A stretch of 64,000 nt of DNA, taken from positions 310,001 through 374,000 of the forward strand of contig JAOVVO010000009.1 in NCBI GenBank assembly GCA_028564675.1, read 5' to 3'. Within the stretch, counting starts at the first letter, position 1, and each line of letters opens with the position of its first letter. Origin of the DNA: Onchocerca lupi. Its lineage: Eukaryota > Nematoda > Chromadorea > Rhabditida > Onchocercidae. Below, piece by piece: positions 51,649 through 63,200 of the stretch. Made by a program: the position numbers and the translations under genes. Under the pieces are notes generated by a model. That model worked only from the letters and a program-made list of their open reading frames with translations. It had not been told where the DNA came from and did not search any database.

Positions 51649-54600
51649 ATGAGTACGTCACTGAGTGCAATTGTTTACCGTTCGCGTCAAAGTGTATGGC
51701 CAGCTGTATCGGTAAAGGAAGCAATGGACATGATAGAAGAACAGGCTTTCCCGGTGAACAGAACACGCACAGTCCTTACTTCAGATGTTAAAACAGGTAG
51801 ATATATGTTCATTAATTTAAACTATTTCAAAAGTATCAACTATTTAAAAAATATTAGTACCCATTCAGGAAAGAATGATAAATAGATGAGACATTCAGAT
51901 TTGTATATCCGCATGAATCATGGCAGTATCTGGAAGAATTCATCTGCATGAATATTCCTCTCCTATACGAATTTACTTTTTTTTCATACATTTTCTTTAT
52001 TTTATATTTTCATAGCTGTTAAGAAAAGAGCATTTATTGTCGAAATTCAGGCGATGTTTTGGCGGAAAATGTGATTGCGCTAAGAGCATTACCTGAAGTG
52101 CGTACATCTGTTAAAGATGGATATGCTGTCATAGGTTAGCATTCAAATATTCAGTTATTCTCTGCAAAAAACTAGATTAAGGCATCTTAGATAATTTTCT
52201 CTGTTGAAGTCAGACTTCAATAAAAATGAATTTTTTTAAATGAGGAATGTTTGAAGCATCAGATGGCAAAGGTATTCGAAAGGTTGTACCTGGAACAACT
52301 GCCGGTGTTTTGGCTTCCGATATTTTACGACCGGGCACTATCTGTCGAGTAAATACAGGTTACATTTTCAGTGAAATTGGAGATTAACTTCTCAAACTTC
52401 ATTCGTCATCACTTAAATAAATTATTCAACATATATTTGCTATCATAATATGCCTTAGTTCAACTTCTGACAGTTTTTTCTATTGATCGCTGAACCGCTA
52501 ACAACCCTGAATTATTCGTTTGATGATTGAAATGATCTTCTAAAAGACTCTGTCATTTCAAAACAAATTTTGTCAGATATAAATTATATCAATATTTTAT
52601 AAGTTGACTATAATATGTTAAGGTTCCATGATACCAGATGGTGCAGATGCGGTGGTACAAGTTGAAAATACTCGTATTGTGGAGCATAATGTTAGTAGGC
52701 ATTCACTGATTTTTCATGCAATAAATCAATTTTTTCAAGTTCCAAATTTTATAGTTTCAAAGAAATCATTTAGTATTTCGATGCAAATTTTCATGGTCAT
52801 TTAAATTCATATATTTTGTACAACAGAATCACAATGAACGATATATCCTATTTTTAGAACTTTGAAGAGGTAGCAGTAGAAATTTTGGATGAACCGGAAA
52901 TTGGACAAGATATCAGGTAACACGGTATTCTTTAGTCTATATCATGGTTATCCAATGGAAAGATTTTACGGAGATGTCAACGGAGATATTTAAAGAGTAA
53001 TTGAAAACTTCTGAAGCATAAGCAAGGAAAGCAATTTGTTGGCTTTACTCTAAAGTCTCCATGAAATGCGAAGAAAGTCTGAACAAGGGTTTTTATATTT
53101 ATTATGAGCAGACGTAAGTTCATCGGAAATTTTTTTCATTCTTTTTCAAACTCTGATCAATATTGTAGACAAATTGGTAGTGATATTAAATTGGGAGAAA
53201 TCTTACTTTTCAAAGGATGTGTGTTGAGTGCTGCTGAAATTGGCATTTTAGCGGCATCGGAAAGGCATTTCGTGAAAATATTTCGGAAGCCCAAAGTGGC
53301 AGTTATTTCGACAGGCCATGAAGTAAGTTGGCAAAGTTAGAAACAATCAAATACACTAGTTTGTTTAACGAACATAAAAATCCTAATTTTTTATATAGAA
53401 ATTGCAAAAAACTGACTTTGGTCAGTCTGATATTCTTTTTAAACAGTGAAATTTACACGTCTTCAGCCGTGAAATTTGGTGCAAAAAAATGATACAAGAT
53501 TTAAGGTAGTGGACAGCAGATCGAATAATTGTGTATTAGGATCAGTACGGGACACAAACCGTCCGCAACTTATTGCTTTGCTGAAAGAAAATAATTTTAA
53601 GCACGTGGATATTGGCATCTTGCCAGATGAGTCGGTTTTTTATTTAAAAGCAGCTGTTCCAGGTCACGCTTTGCGTGTCCGGCTCCGGCCAGTCTATATA
53701 AATAAAAATGTAAATGTTCGTTTGTTCAAAATCTTAAATCTCTGAAATTTTTTATACAAGCATTTTATCCATATTAGTTCAAAATCTAAGATCTCCGAAA
53801 GTTCTCACCTATTGCTTTGAAATTTTGATACAGCGTCGCATTCGAATACGCGCATGTTTTTATATTTTATATATACGCATGTTCTTTTTATATACTCACG
53901 TTGCTGTAGCTCAGTTTGGTTAAATGAAAAAAAAGCGCAACGTTTCTAATGTTAGAGAAAATTAATTTCACAATGTTTGTGGATAGACAATATTTTTTGT
54001 GTTGTTATATTGTCCGTGTAAATATAGAGATTGTCTGGTTTGCCGACTCTAGAACATGCAACATATGATTGTTCATGTGAGAAGCAAATCGTGTCTAGAT
54101 CTAAATCGCACAATTCTAAAGATTGACCCTGAGCTTTGTTGATGGTAATTGCAAATGACAATTGAATTGGGAACTGCAATCTCTTAAATTGAAATGGCAC
54201 ATCCGTTGGAATGATAGGAATGCGATGAATGAGGAAATTTTCACCTTTTGAAAAGTCCTGTCAAGATTGTTGCTTCTACGACGTTATTCATTAATTTTTG
54301 TACTGCAAGACGCGTGCCGTTGCGAAGTTTTGGCTGGTTGGTATTTCGCAACATGATAATTGGCTCGCCGATTTTCAATTGCAATACGTGCAGTGGCACC
54401 CCTGGCAGATCGAATGAATTCAAATATTCTGTTCGATAATTAACCACTTCATCTGCTTCCATAACAGTGTCGACGGACTTGTATGTGACTGCCTGTACCA
54501 CAAGGTCCATGTGTCATATTTTTCGTCACAACTTCATGCAAATCTTTATCGACGTCGGCATCGGGAATTTCAGCGCATATTACATCGTCAGTTTCGTTTG

Positions 54601-57600
54601 AAGTGATTGTGTTATAGAACCAGATTAGTCTATGTGCGTATGGCAATATTCTCTTTTGCCATTTCTACTGATTACAACCAGCAGCATACAGACCCAAATA
54701 TTCCATATTTTATCATGAAATCCATTAACGGTTTCAGCTTCTGTCTGAAAACACGTATTGTAATGTCATGTCTATCTATCGGCGATTGCCCAGGAAGTAA
54801 GAGTTTTTGTATATCGTCCCAAGGTGGATTGCATATGATAGTAATGAATAGGTCTGGACGCTCGTAGTGACAAACATACGCAATTGCTTCTTCAATAAAT
54901 TCATGCATATGACATGGACTGCCTATATATGAAGATGGCAAAATCGTTAAACATTAGTTGCATTACCGTCATTTACAACTGCATCTCGCAAATGAATGTA
55001 TTCTTCAGAATGAAGCTTTGTCTGATTCGAACGGATGAATATCAAACCTTCTGTTTCGATTTTTGCATAAATATCCACGATATATTGGTGAAAACAACTG
55101 ACGGTATTTCAAAATGTGATTATCTTCATTCTCTCGAATCATTAATCGGTATGAATAATAGTTTTTTTTTACGCTACATTTCTTAATTGTTTCTTCGCCA
55201 TGATTGGATTGATCATCTTAACGTTCAAGTGATGTTATCAGCACCATCCCAAAAAAAATGATTGGATATTTCAGGGTATCGTAGCATCGCTGAGTTTCTA
55301 CAACTTTTTTCAATTGATCGTTTCTCCGATGAAGAACAGTACCTCTAGTTTGGAATAGATTTCCGATTATAATAATTGTCAATTTGTCTATAATTGGAGC
55401 TTGAATCTTCGCACATGTTCTGCAGCGGGTGTTTTGTCAGCGTAAATAACAATCTTGTGTGTATCAGATGGCATCATGTCAATTGCTGTCTTGAACAAAC
55501 GTACTAAATTGTTTTTTTTTTTTTTTTGATGAAGAAGCTGTTGCAATTGGGAAACGATGGACCTTTTTATGTCGGTATAAATCCCGCAGCGTACATTCAA
55601 TTCATCATTGCTATCACTGATGAAATACATTTGGAGGAATTTATGTTGACATCTAGCAACGGAAGTAGTTTCACTTTGAAAGTTGGCATGACTTGTATTA
55701 ATGTGATTTCTGCTCCGAACGACGTCATTTGGAAGCAAGAGTTGTATTTTCTGATGTTAGATAGGAAATGCTTTTATTCGGCAGTATATCCGGCAAGTTT
55801 TCCAAGTTGAGATAGTTTAACTTTTTCGGCTGCGCAACACATTCCTTCCATTTCTCCATTAAATTTCAGAGCCTTCAATAAGGACAAATTTCAGTCATAA
55901 TGCAGATGAGAACATGCGGGTTCAAATTATAATTATCAACTGGTTTGGAATGGAGTGCAAGACGACTGTAATCGTATAATCGCTGAACATGGAATCGTTT
56001 TTGACGCTGATATCCTGTTTCTCGTTGACGTCTTTCAGTCACTCTCAGCCTGTCGCGTTCATTCTTGTTCAGAACGAAGCAAATCTGAAGCCGCAAAACA
56101 TGATCGAATTGCCCGCAACCGTGCATCCTCAAGTCTGGCAGCACATCACTCTGCTCATATTTGAATCATTTTTTGTCTTTTTCGTTCGTTCACTGATGCC
56201 CGTTCTTCCGCAATTTGATTTACAATTAATCGTTGCTTTCGTTCCGTTGTGCGAGTACAACGACCTAAGTTTGGTCTTATGCGAGGCATTTAGATGAAGT
56301 AAAACAGATCGATTGCATCGGAACTATTCTCAAGATTGACTTGTGACTGAGCTTGATCTGGAAACTGCTCAATTGAATTTTTGGATTATTGCTACTGTTA
56401 TGCCGCTTTTGAAAAATTGTGTATGAGATTAAAGGATACTAACAATCGTAAATGTTCGTGTGTTGAAAATTTTAAATCTCTGAAAGTTCTTACCTATTGC
56501 TTCGAAATTTTGACAGAATATTGCATTGAATATGCGCATGCTTTTACCGAGCTACTAAGCATTACATACTGAAGTCACGTCCACTTTGCAGAAAGTAGGC
56601 GTGGTCAATAGATTCAGTCCGCTCACTTACTTTTACCTGTCACAAGTGTGACACAAAAGTAGGTATATCTATATAAAACAAAAAAAAAAAAGTAGCAATA
56701 TCTATATAAAAACACGAGACTATTCGAGTGCAACACTGTTTCAGAATTTCAAAGCAATCGGTGAAGAACTTGCAAAGTGAGGTGTAACAGGGAACATTTA
56801 TATTTTTATTTATATAGATATAGGTTAAAATTTGGTAATTAAACTAAAGAGATTGAGCAATGGATTAATGGTTTAACTTTCTTGTATCTTTAGAGAAGAA
56901 AAAATAGAAGAGGGACTGAAAACAGCACTGAAGTTGGCCGATGTTATTGTTTGTTCCGGTGGTGTTTCTATGGGTGAAAAGGTAAAAATTTTATCTTAAC
57001 ATAAAAATATGGAAAAGTACTAATTGATTCTCTTTCCTGAAAATTGGTAGAATACTTGAAAACTGAACTTTGAAAACTTTCAAACCCAGTTGAATAGACT
57101 CAAATTAAGGAGCAGTATTATTTACAAAATGCAGAAACGATACATGAAGACTCGAAGGTTTACTAAATGAATTTGTAATCAAAGATGGAGATCTGACAAC
57201 GATCTTTAGTCATCATTTATCCAAAAAGTTGATGCATTTCATTTTTTTGATATAACAAAAAAAGCATTTTTCCGCGTATGAGTTAAATAATGAAAAAGTG
57301 ATTTAAGGATTATCTTAAAGATGTGCTGCAAAAGCGGCTAAATTTCACGATCAAATTCGGTAGAGTGATGATCAAACCTGGTCTGCCAACTACTTTCGCT
57401 CATGGAAAGTGGAATAATACAGAAAAATTGATTTTTGCTCTGCCCGGAAATCCCGTATCTACTTGGGTTACCTCACAGTTGTTCGTATTACCCATGTTGA
57501 AGAAGATGGCAGGATGGCAACGCTATCAACATACGGTTATCAGTGTACGAGTCAGTGCTTATGTTTTTTCGTAAATATTGTAACTTTAACTTAATTTTGT

Positions 57601-58004
57601 CCTTTTAATTTAGATCCAAAAGAAATTGAAATCAGCGAAATAACTGATTCATGTAAGATTCAAAAAAATTTATACAAGACTTGCTTATTGTTCCAAAATT
57701 ATTTTTTTTTTCCAATTCTCATATTTTGAAATTTATTTTATCTGCAAAGTTTGGACAGAACTTGAACTTGTAGTTAAATGAAACAATCAAACTGGATCGG
57801 CGGCCGGAATATCGGCGAGCTTGTCTTCTACCTGATCCAGAAAACTTACCTCGAGCGATTTGCTTGGAAAAGGAGCAAATGAGCTCACGACTATCATCAG
57901 TAAGAGGAGCTAATTTATTACTGAAATTACCTTCCTGTACAGATACGAAATCAACACTGCAAAAGGATGAAGTGGTGGATGCAGTGGTAATTGATCGACT
58001 GTAA
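51649..58004 (+). CDS. Molybdopterin molybdenumtransferase (gephyrin E-domain/MoeA), about 433 aa
   Basis: Ten exons close exactly in phase (1302 nt): 51649-51796, 52051-52134, 52257-52358, 52623-52690, 52858-52916, 53169-53322, 53506-53630, 56894-56981, 57308-57550 and 57774-58004. It inserts molybdate into adenylylated molybdopterin, the last step of molybdenum cofactor synthesis, in the cytosol. All MoeA landmarks are present in order: VRTSVKDGYAV; GSMIPDGADAVVQVENT; GQDIR; LSAAEIGILA; AVISTGHE; SVRDTNRPQL; SGGVSMGEKDYLK; FGRVMIKPGLPTTFA; FALPGNPVS; and a C-terminal subdomain IV (RRPEYRRACL, then QMSSRLSSVRGANLLL, ending VVIDRL). Length matches a stand-alone E domain without the MogA-like G domain. 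Intron 7 (53631-56893) is about 3.3 kb, nearly all of it transposon. C. elegans moc-1 is the likely counterpart; orthology was not tested. Confidence 0.93.
53663..53710. mobile_element. Hairpin-bearing terminus joined to a TCTATATAAATAAAAATG end
   Basis: A stem CACGC/GCGTG (53665-53677) and a GC-rich CCGGCTCCGG patch are followed directly by TCTATATAAATAAAAATG (53693-53710), the same left end as the short elements. It marks the left boundary of the transposon insertion in intron 7 of the E-domain gene. The CTRR seen at the other loci is missing here. Confidence 0.55.
53952..56200 (-). mobile_element. Decayed Helitron B inside intron 7 of the E-domain gene
   Basis: Minus-strand RepHel fragments in order. 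N-terminal zinc-finger-like and Arg-rich region (55875-56144, including YDYSRLALHS); LKFNGEMEGMCCAAEKVKL (near 55.83); DMMPSDTHKIVIYADKTPA (55.4-55.5); the Rep domain (54672-54941, RPDLFITIICNPPWD and LLLPGQSPIDRHDITIRVFR); the HUH motif site, here MPYAHRLIWF with the first His replaced by Tyr (about 54.6); then a jump to the C-terminal PIF1 helicase (54241-54510, LKIGEPIIMLRNTNQPKLRNGTR; 53952-54200, AITINKAQGQSL and SYVACSRV). The helicase front, including Walker A and B, is deleted. Flanking text at 53704-53740 and 56448-56485 (AAATGTTCGT, then TTAAATCTCTGAAA) forms a direct repeat. Frameshifts plus the HUH change make it inactive. Confidence 0.85.
56600..56818. mobile_element. Short non-autonomous element (copy 3) at the right end of Helitron B
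   Basis: Shares GCTCACTTACTTTTACCTGTCACA-AG-TGTGACA-type text (palindrome), CTATTCGAGTGCAACACTGTT, TTCAAAGCAATCGGTGAAGAA and the right end ATTTTTATTTATATAGA (to 56818) with copy 1 at 3.7 kb. The left inverted end is missing, so it begins inside the element. An internal duplication of the GTAG-ATATCTATATAAAA text with an A-run is visible at 56660-56700. Confidence 0.7.
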
Positions 58005-60258
58005 ATCGTATCATATGATTTTAAGATCAGTTTTAATAATTGATATTCACTTCTTGAATAACAATTTTTACACAGATAATGTCGATACCCAACTAGAAAG
58101 CATGAAAATTAAAGCCATGAATCTTAAGCAACAACTATATTTTCGAAATACGAATACGAATGATAATCTCAGTCGCTGCTGATCTTGATTCTATGATAGA
58201 TGTTGAGAACGCAGACACTTCTCTGAATACATCTTAGTTCATTTGAACGTTGCTGTTGCTTGCACTTTCATAATCATCCTGGGTGGTTCTATTTTTCTCA
58301 GTGGCTTGTCAATGGTTCCGCGGCATTAGAAACTAAAGAAAAGTCTCTTTTTAAAGTTTGAGTAGTTTTTTTTTCAAGGAAAATCAAGAAAAAAGACCAA
58401 CTATATTCTTAAAAAATCAAACTGAAATACAATAGAACAAATGCGCACTTGGAATCGATCATTTCATCCGCAGGAAGTTTTGGAATACTTTGTTGACTTG
58501 AGTTTTATCACCGATCGATCTTTAAATAATCTTATCAAGATTCAAAAGAAATAGTAATACCATGGATAAGAGAATCTTCGAAAAAATTTTTTCCTTAGAA
58601 TATACTTTTAAATTTAGAGCGAAAAGAATGGCTAAAAGATACAGACACATAAAACAATTTCGAACGACAATTCGATATTGTCGTCATTACATTTACAGCC
58701 GAGAGATTTTACGTCTGATGGTATTTCGGTTATATATATATTAACTGCAATTAGTAAGTAATTACTGCCACAATTCGAAGTTGAAGAATAAAGCTTACGT
58801 TGTGGTTCTAAATGTTCAATAGCGCGATCTCTTATAGATATCAACTGAATATTAAAGCCGTTACACTTCGATTTACAGATTTATTAGTAAAGAGAAGGGA
58901 GACAGAGCGTGAAATGTAGAACAAAAATTTAGGTAACGATTGCATGACAATTAAGACGAATGTGTAACGTAGACCTTCAATAATAACAGAAATTTGCTAA
59001 ACATTAAGCTAAACTATAATGAGGAATGATTTCAAGAAAAATCTGATTGAATCGTTCCCGAAATTCTGTAGGTATTTGACTCTTCTCTCGAAATAATAAC
59101 TGACTGCATCTAACAATAAACGGAAAATAACTGCGCATTTAGCATTTATCAGTTCATTTCACTGTTATCATTTTATTATGAATGCGCTGCATGAACTTCT
59201 ATTAAGAAGTAATTTCGTATGAATAACCAGAAAATAATTCTAGTCAAATAATAAAACTAAAAAAAAAAAAACCAAGTATTAATAAGAAAAATCTTGAATC
59301 AATCTTTGAATTTAAGAATTACTTCCTATGCTTTCATCAATAAACTTCGGTATATAAAATCGTGAGAAGCATTTAACTTGCATAAATGCCAAACCTAGTT
59401 TGATGTCATTATCACAAGGTCTATTTACATTCAGAAATTCTTAAATTCAAAAGACTCCAATTAGGAACTTTATAACTTCCATATGAACTTCTCAATTAAT
59501 GTGCCGCACAATATTGATTCAAGCATTCAGATTAACAGTGTAGTTCTAGAGTGGATATTCTGAAGCCAATTTTATTTTAGCAAAGATATTAGAGGGATTT
59601 TAGAATCCTCTCTAGTTTTCTAATTTCTAAATACATTTCTGAATGTAAGACCAAAAGTCTGACGATTATAAACGACACAAAGACTTCGACAAATCAACTT
59701 TAGTGTCCAAATCTACCTCACAAATTCCCTTTAAAATAAATCGGAAAAAAATATTAGAAATCAAAAATAAAACCCCACAAATCTCACAAGTGAAATCGAG
59801 ATTTCCAGAAACAAACATCACATGCATACATGATTTCCCTTCTTCGATGTCCAAAATAATCAAAATTTTTTATACGGCGTTTTATATTTCAAAACAAAAT
59901 TCCATGAAATTATAAGCAATAAAAAAATGCTTTTCCATTCCGATCACAAACTTCCAGTGACACATTAAAAAGCTTTAACAAAATGTAGGAAAACAAGTAA
60001 TAAACTGGCCCGATATAACTTTGAGACGGTCTTAAAGATTCACAGCAAATGTTTTTTCAGAAAAATAACAAGATAAAATACGTAATTTGCTATTTCCAGA
60101 AAATTTTCGAATAGTCGTACTACTGAAGAAATGAAAAAATGTTGATCAGTTTATTGCGTAAATTTCTATTAGTAAAGTACAGCACCGGAGGCTTACGTAC
60201 TGTACAACTTACTACATCAAAAGACAATAAAAATATTTGGATAACAGAAAATTATATC
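58005..60258. other. Spacer between convergent genes
   Basis: Holds the 3' UTRs of the E-domain gene (plus) and the Hsp70 gene (minus). Short open frames at 58.0-58.2, 58.6 and 59.7-59.9 kb are Lys/Asn/Ile-rich and look like AT-rich noise. No RNA gene or repeat family was recognised. Confidence 0.45.
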
Positions 60259-63200
60259 TCACTTGCTTTCTTCTTTTTTAGGCTCTTCTGCTGTTTGAGC
60301 TTCCTGTGTTCCTGGAGATTAGAGAAATTATTAATGATACATTTTCAACGGAAACAAAAAATTGAAAATAAGTTTAAATGAATTTTTTTGAAATCATTAA
60401 ATAACAAAACTCAAAAACTTGCCGCCCGAAGACTGAGTATTTTCCGCTGCCATTTTCTTGTAGACGGCTTCAAACAATTTTAATGATTGCTGTTGCAGCG
60501 AACCAATTGCTTCACGTATGTTGGCTGTCGTTTCATTGTCCTTATTTGCTAACAGTTGCCTTAGTTCACTAAGTTTATTACGAATTGCTTCAGCCTGAAA
60601 ATAATAAAAATACATCTACCACAATAAAAAATTTCGCCAATTTTTTAATTCATCACTATAGACAACTTTCTCACTTATACTTGAGACTTCCTAACTAAAA
60701 TGATTCCCTCCTCAGTGTTGGCTCTTTCAGTAATGCTTCCTGATCAGATCGGACACGAAAAAAAAGTTTATATATATTCACATATATATATATATTTATA
60801 TATACTCTAAAGAGATGAAATGTAAGCTGATTCCGGATTATTATATTTCCTTTCATCAAATGGTAGCGGAAAACGCTAATGAAATCTCGAATAATAAATT
60901 CAAAGAAATATACAATATAAACGCAAAACATTGCCGCAAATTACCTCTTTCGCATCCACTTGATCTTTGAATTCAGTTAACTTAGAATCGGTATCCTGAA
61001 TAACACTTTCTGCCTGATTACAAACTTCAACCTTCTCTTTTTTTTCAGCATCTGCAGCGGCATTCTTTTCTGCTTCACGAATCATGTTTTCAATCTGATC
61101 CTTTGATAATCCACCCGAAGAACGAATCACAACTTGAATGAAAAAGATAGTGAAATAATTTTATCGATATCAAACTCTTTACCAGTAAATATTTTAGAGG
61201 AAACAGAACGTATAAATCTGAAACTAACTCTGTTGTTCCTTGCCCGTTCCTCGATCTCTTGCTGATACATTAACAATACCATTCGCGTCTATATCAAAAG
61301 TAACTTCGATTTGCGGTACACCACGCGGAGCTGGTGGTATTCCAACCTTTAAGAAAATATAGAGAAAATATAAAGAGAGGATAAAAAACCGACCGATAAA
61401 AAGAAATGAACGTACCAATGAAAACTGTCCTAAAAGTTTGTTATTGGTTGCCATGTCACGTTCTCCCTGATAAACTTTGATTTCTACTTGTGTCTGGCCA
61501 TCTGCCGCAGTAGAAAATACCTGAAATGACTTCCCTAAAGAGTGTTTCACTGCTTCTCTAATAAAAAATTCATTCTAATGCCAGCGGAGATTTCTTATAT
61601 ATTAAAACATTAAGATTAATGATGTTCACAATCTCCAAAATATGTGTAAGACAGATGCTTAATACACTTTTAATTTTCACAAAAGGCTTCATCTTAAATA
61701 GTAACCTGGCTTTTCTTCGTAGGAATAGTTGTGTTACGCTGAATAAGTTTGGTCATTACTCCACCTAGTGTTTCGATACCCAATGAGAGTGGTGTAACAT
61801 CGAGTAGAAGAACATCAGTCACATCACCCGCCAGCACCGCACCTTGGATTGCCGCTCCAATTGCGACTGCTTCATCAGGATTCACTGCCTTTGAAGGCTG
61901 CTTACCAAATACCTCCTGTACTGTTTGTTGAACCTTCAAGACATAGCTTTAGTTCTATAGTAAAAGCTCTTGAACCGATAAACTCATGTAATATTTTAGT
62001 TTCTTTATTTTTCATTTTCGCATGTTTCCTTATATGGCATCATCTTGTTCAAAAATTATTACAAAACTTCCAACTGGAAACCATGCATTCTACTGCAGTT
62101 TTATAAGCAGCATTTCCATCCTATTAAAACAAGAAAAAAAAAGGAAAAAAAAAAAACCATACTTTCGGCATTCTGGTCATCCCTCCAACAAGTAAAATTT
62201 CTCCAATCTCGGACGGTTTAACCTCTGCATCATGCATGGCTTTTCGACAAGGCTCGATTGTTCGCTTTATGAGGTCAGCCACAAGCTGTTCAAATTTAGC
62301 ACGCGTTAACTTCAAATTCATATGTTTCGGACCGGAGGCATCCATCGTCAAGTATGGCAAGTTTATGTCGGTTTGTGTTGTCGATGACAATTCGCATTTC
62401 GCTTTTTCGGCAGCTTCCCGCAAACGTTGCATTGCCATAGGATCCTTTAAATTTTTGAAATTAAAAAAAAAAGCATATTTATTGCCAAAGGACAAATTTT
62501 GAAAAAAAAAAAAAAAAAAAAAACTTCTAGCTAAATATTCCAATTCACGATTCAAATTCGCTTATTTCTTCATAAAATGATTCGGATCAAAGTGAAGATT
62601 TATTTTATCATCATTATCATGAACTGATGAAAGAAAAGAAAACGAAAAGTAATGGAGTGTTCTAAAAAAATAAAAAGTTTAAGAGATAACAATGAACAAA
62701 TTTTGTGCCTTATGAATGTCAATGCCCGAATCTTTCTTGAACTCAGCTGCAAGATAATGAACCAGTGCATTATCAAAATCTTCACCACCAAGGAATGTAT
62801 CACCATTGGTTGACTTCACTTCGAAAACACCTTTTTGAATTTCAAGAACCGATATATCGAAAGTACCTCCGCCCAAATCATATACAGCAATGCTGAAAAC
62901 TGGTTACATCTATCCAATAAATTATTAATTCAAAGAACGAGAAAAATCAGCACTATAAAACACAAAAATGTCTAATGTTGCATTTGTTTAAACATCGTTC
63001 TCTTGGAAGGTTCTATAAAATTACAGAAATCTAAGAACAATCTCACATTTTATCTTCCGCTTTATCAAGTCCATAAGAAAGCGCTGCCGCAGTGGGTTCG
63101 TTAATAACACGCAGTACATTCAAACCAGCAATTTTTCCAGCATCTTTCGTTGCCTAAATTCAAAAGAATAAGTCATGATTCTGCAAAACTTATAAAACCT

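Noticed and set aside
53663..56893. Reading the transposon stretch as coding exons of the E-domain gene
   Set aside because: The exon ending 53630 joins the exon starting 56894 in phase and matches the E-domain family without a gap.
60695..60931. Minus-strand frame between two Hsp70 exons (contains RSDQEALLKEPT)
   Set aside because: The flanking Hsp70 exons join in phase directly, and family alignment leaves no room for an extra segment, so this is intron.
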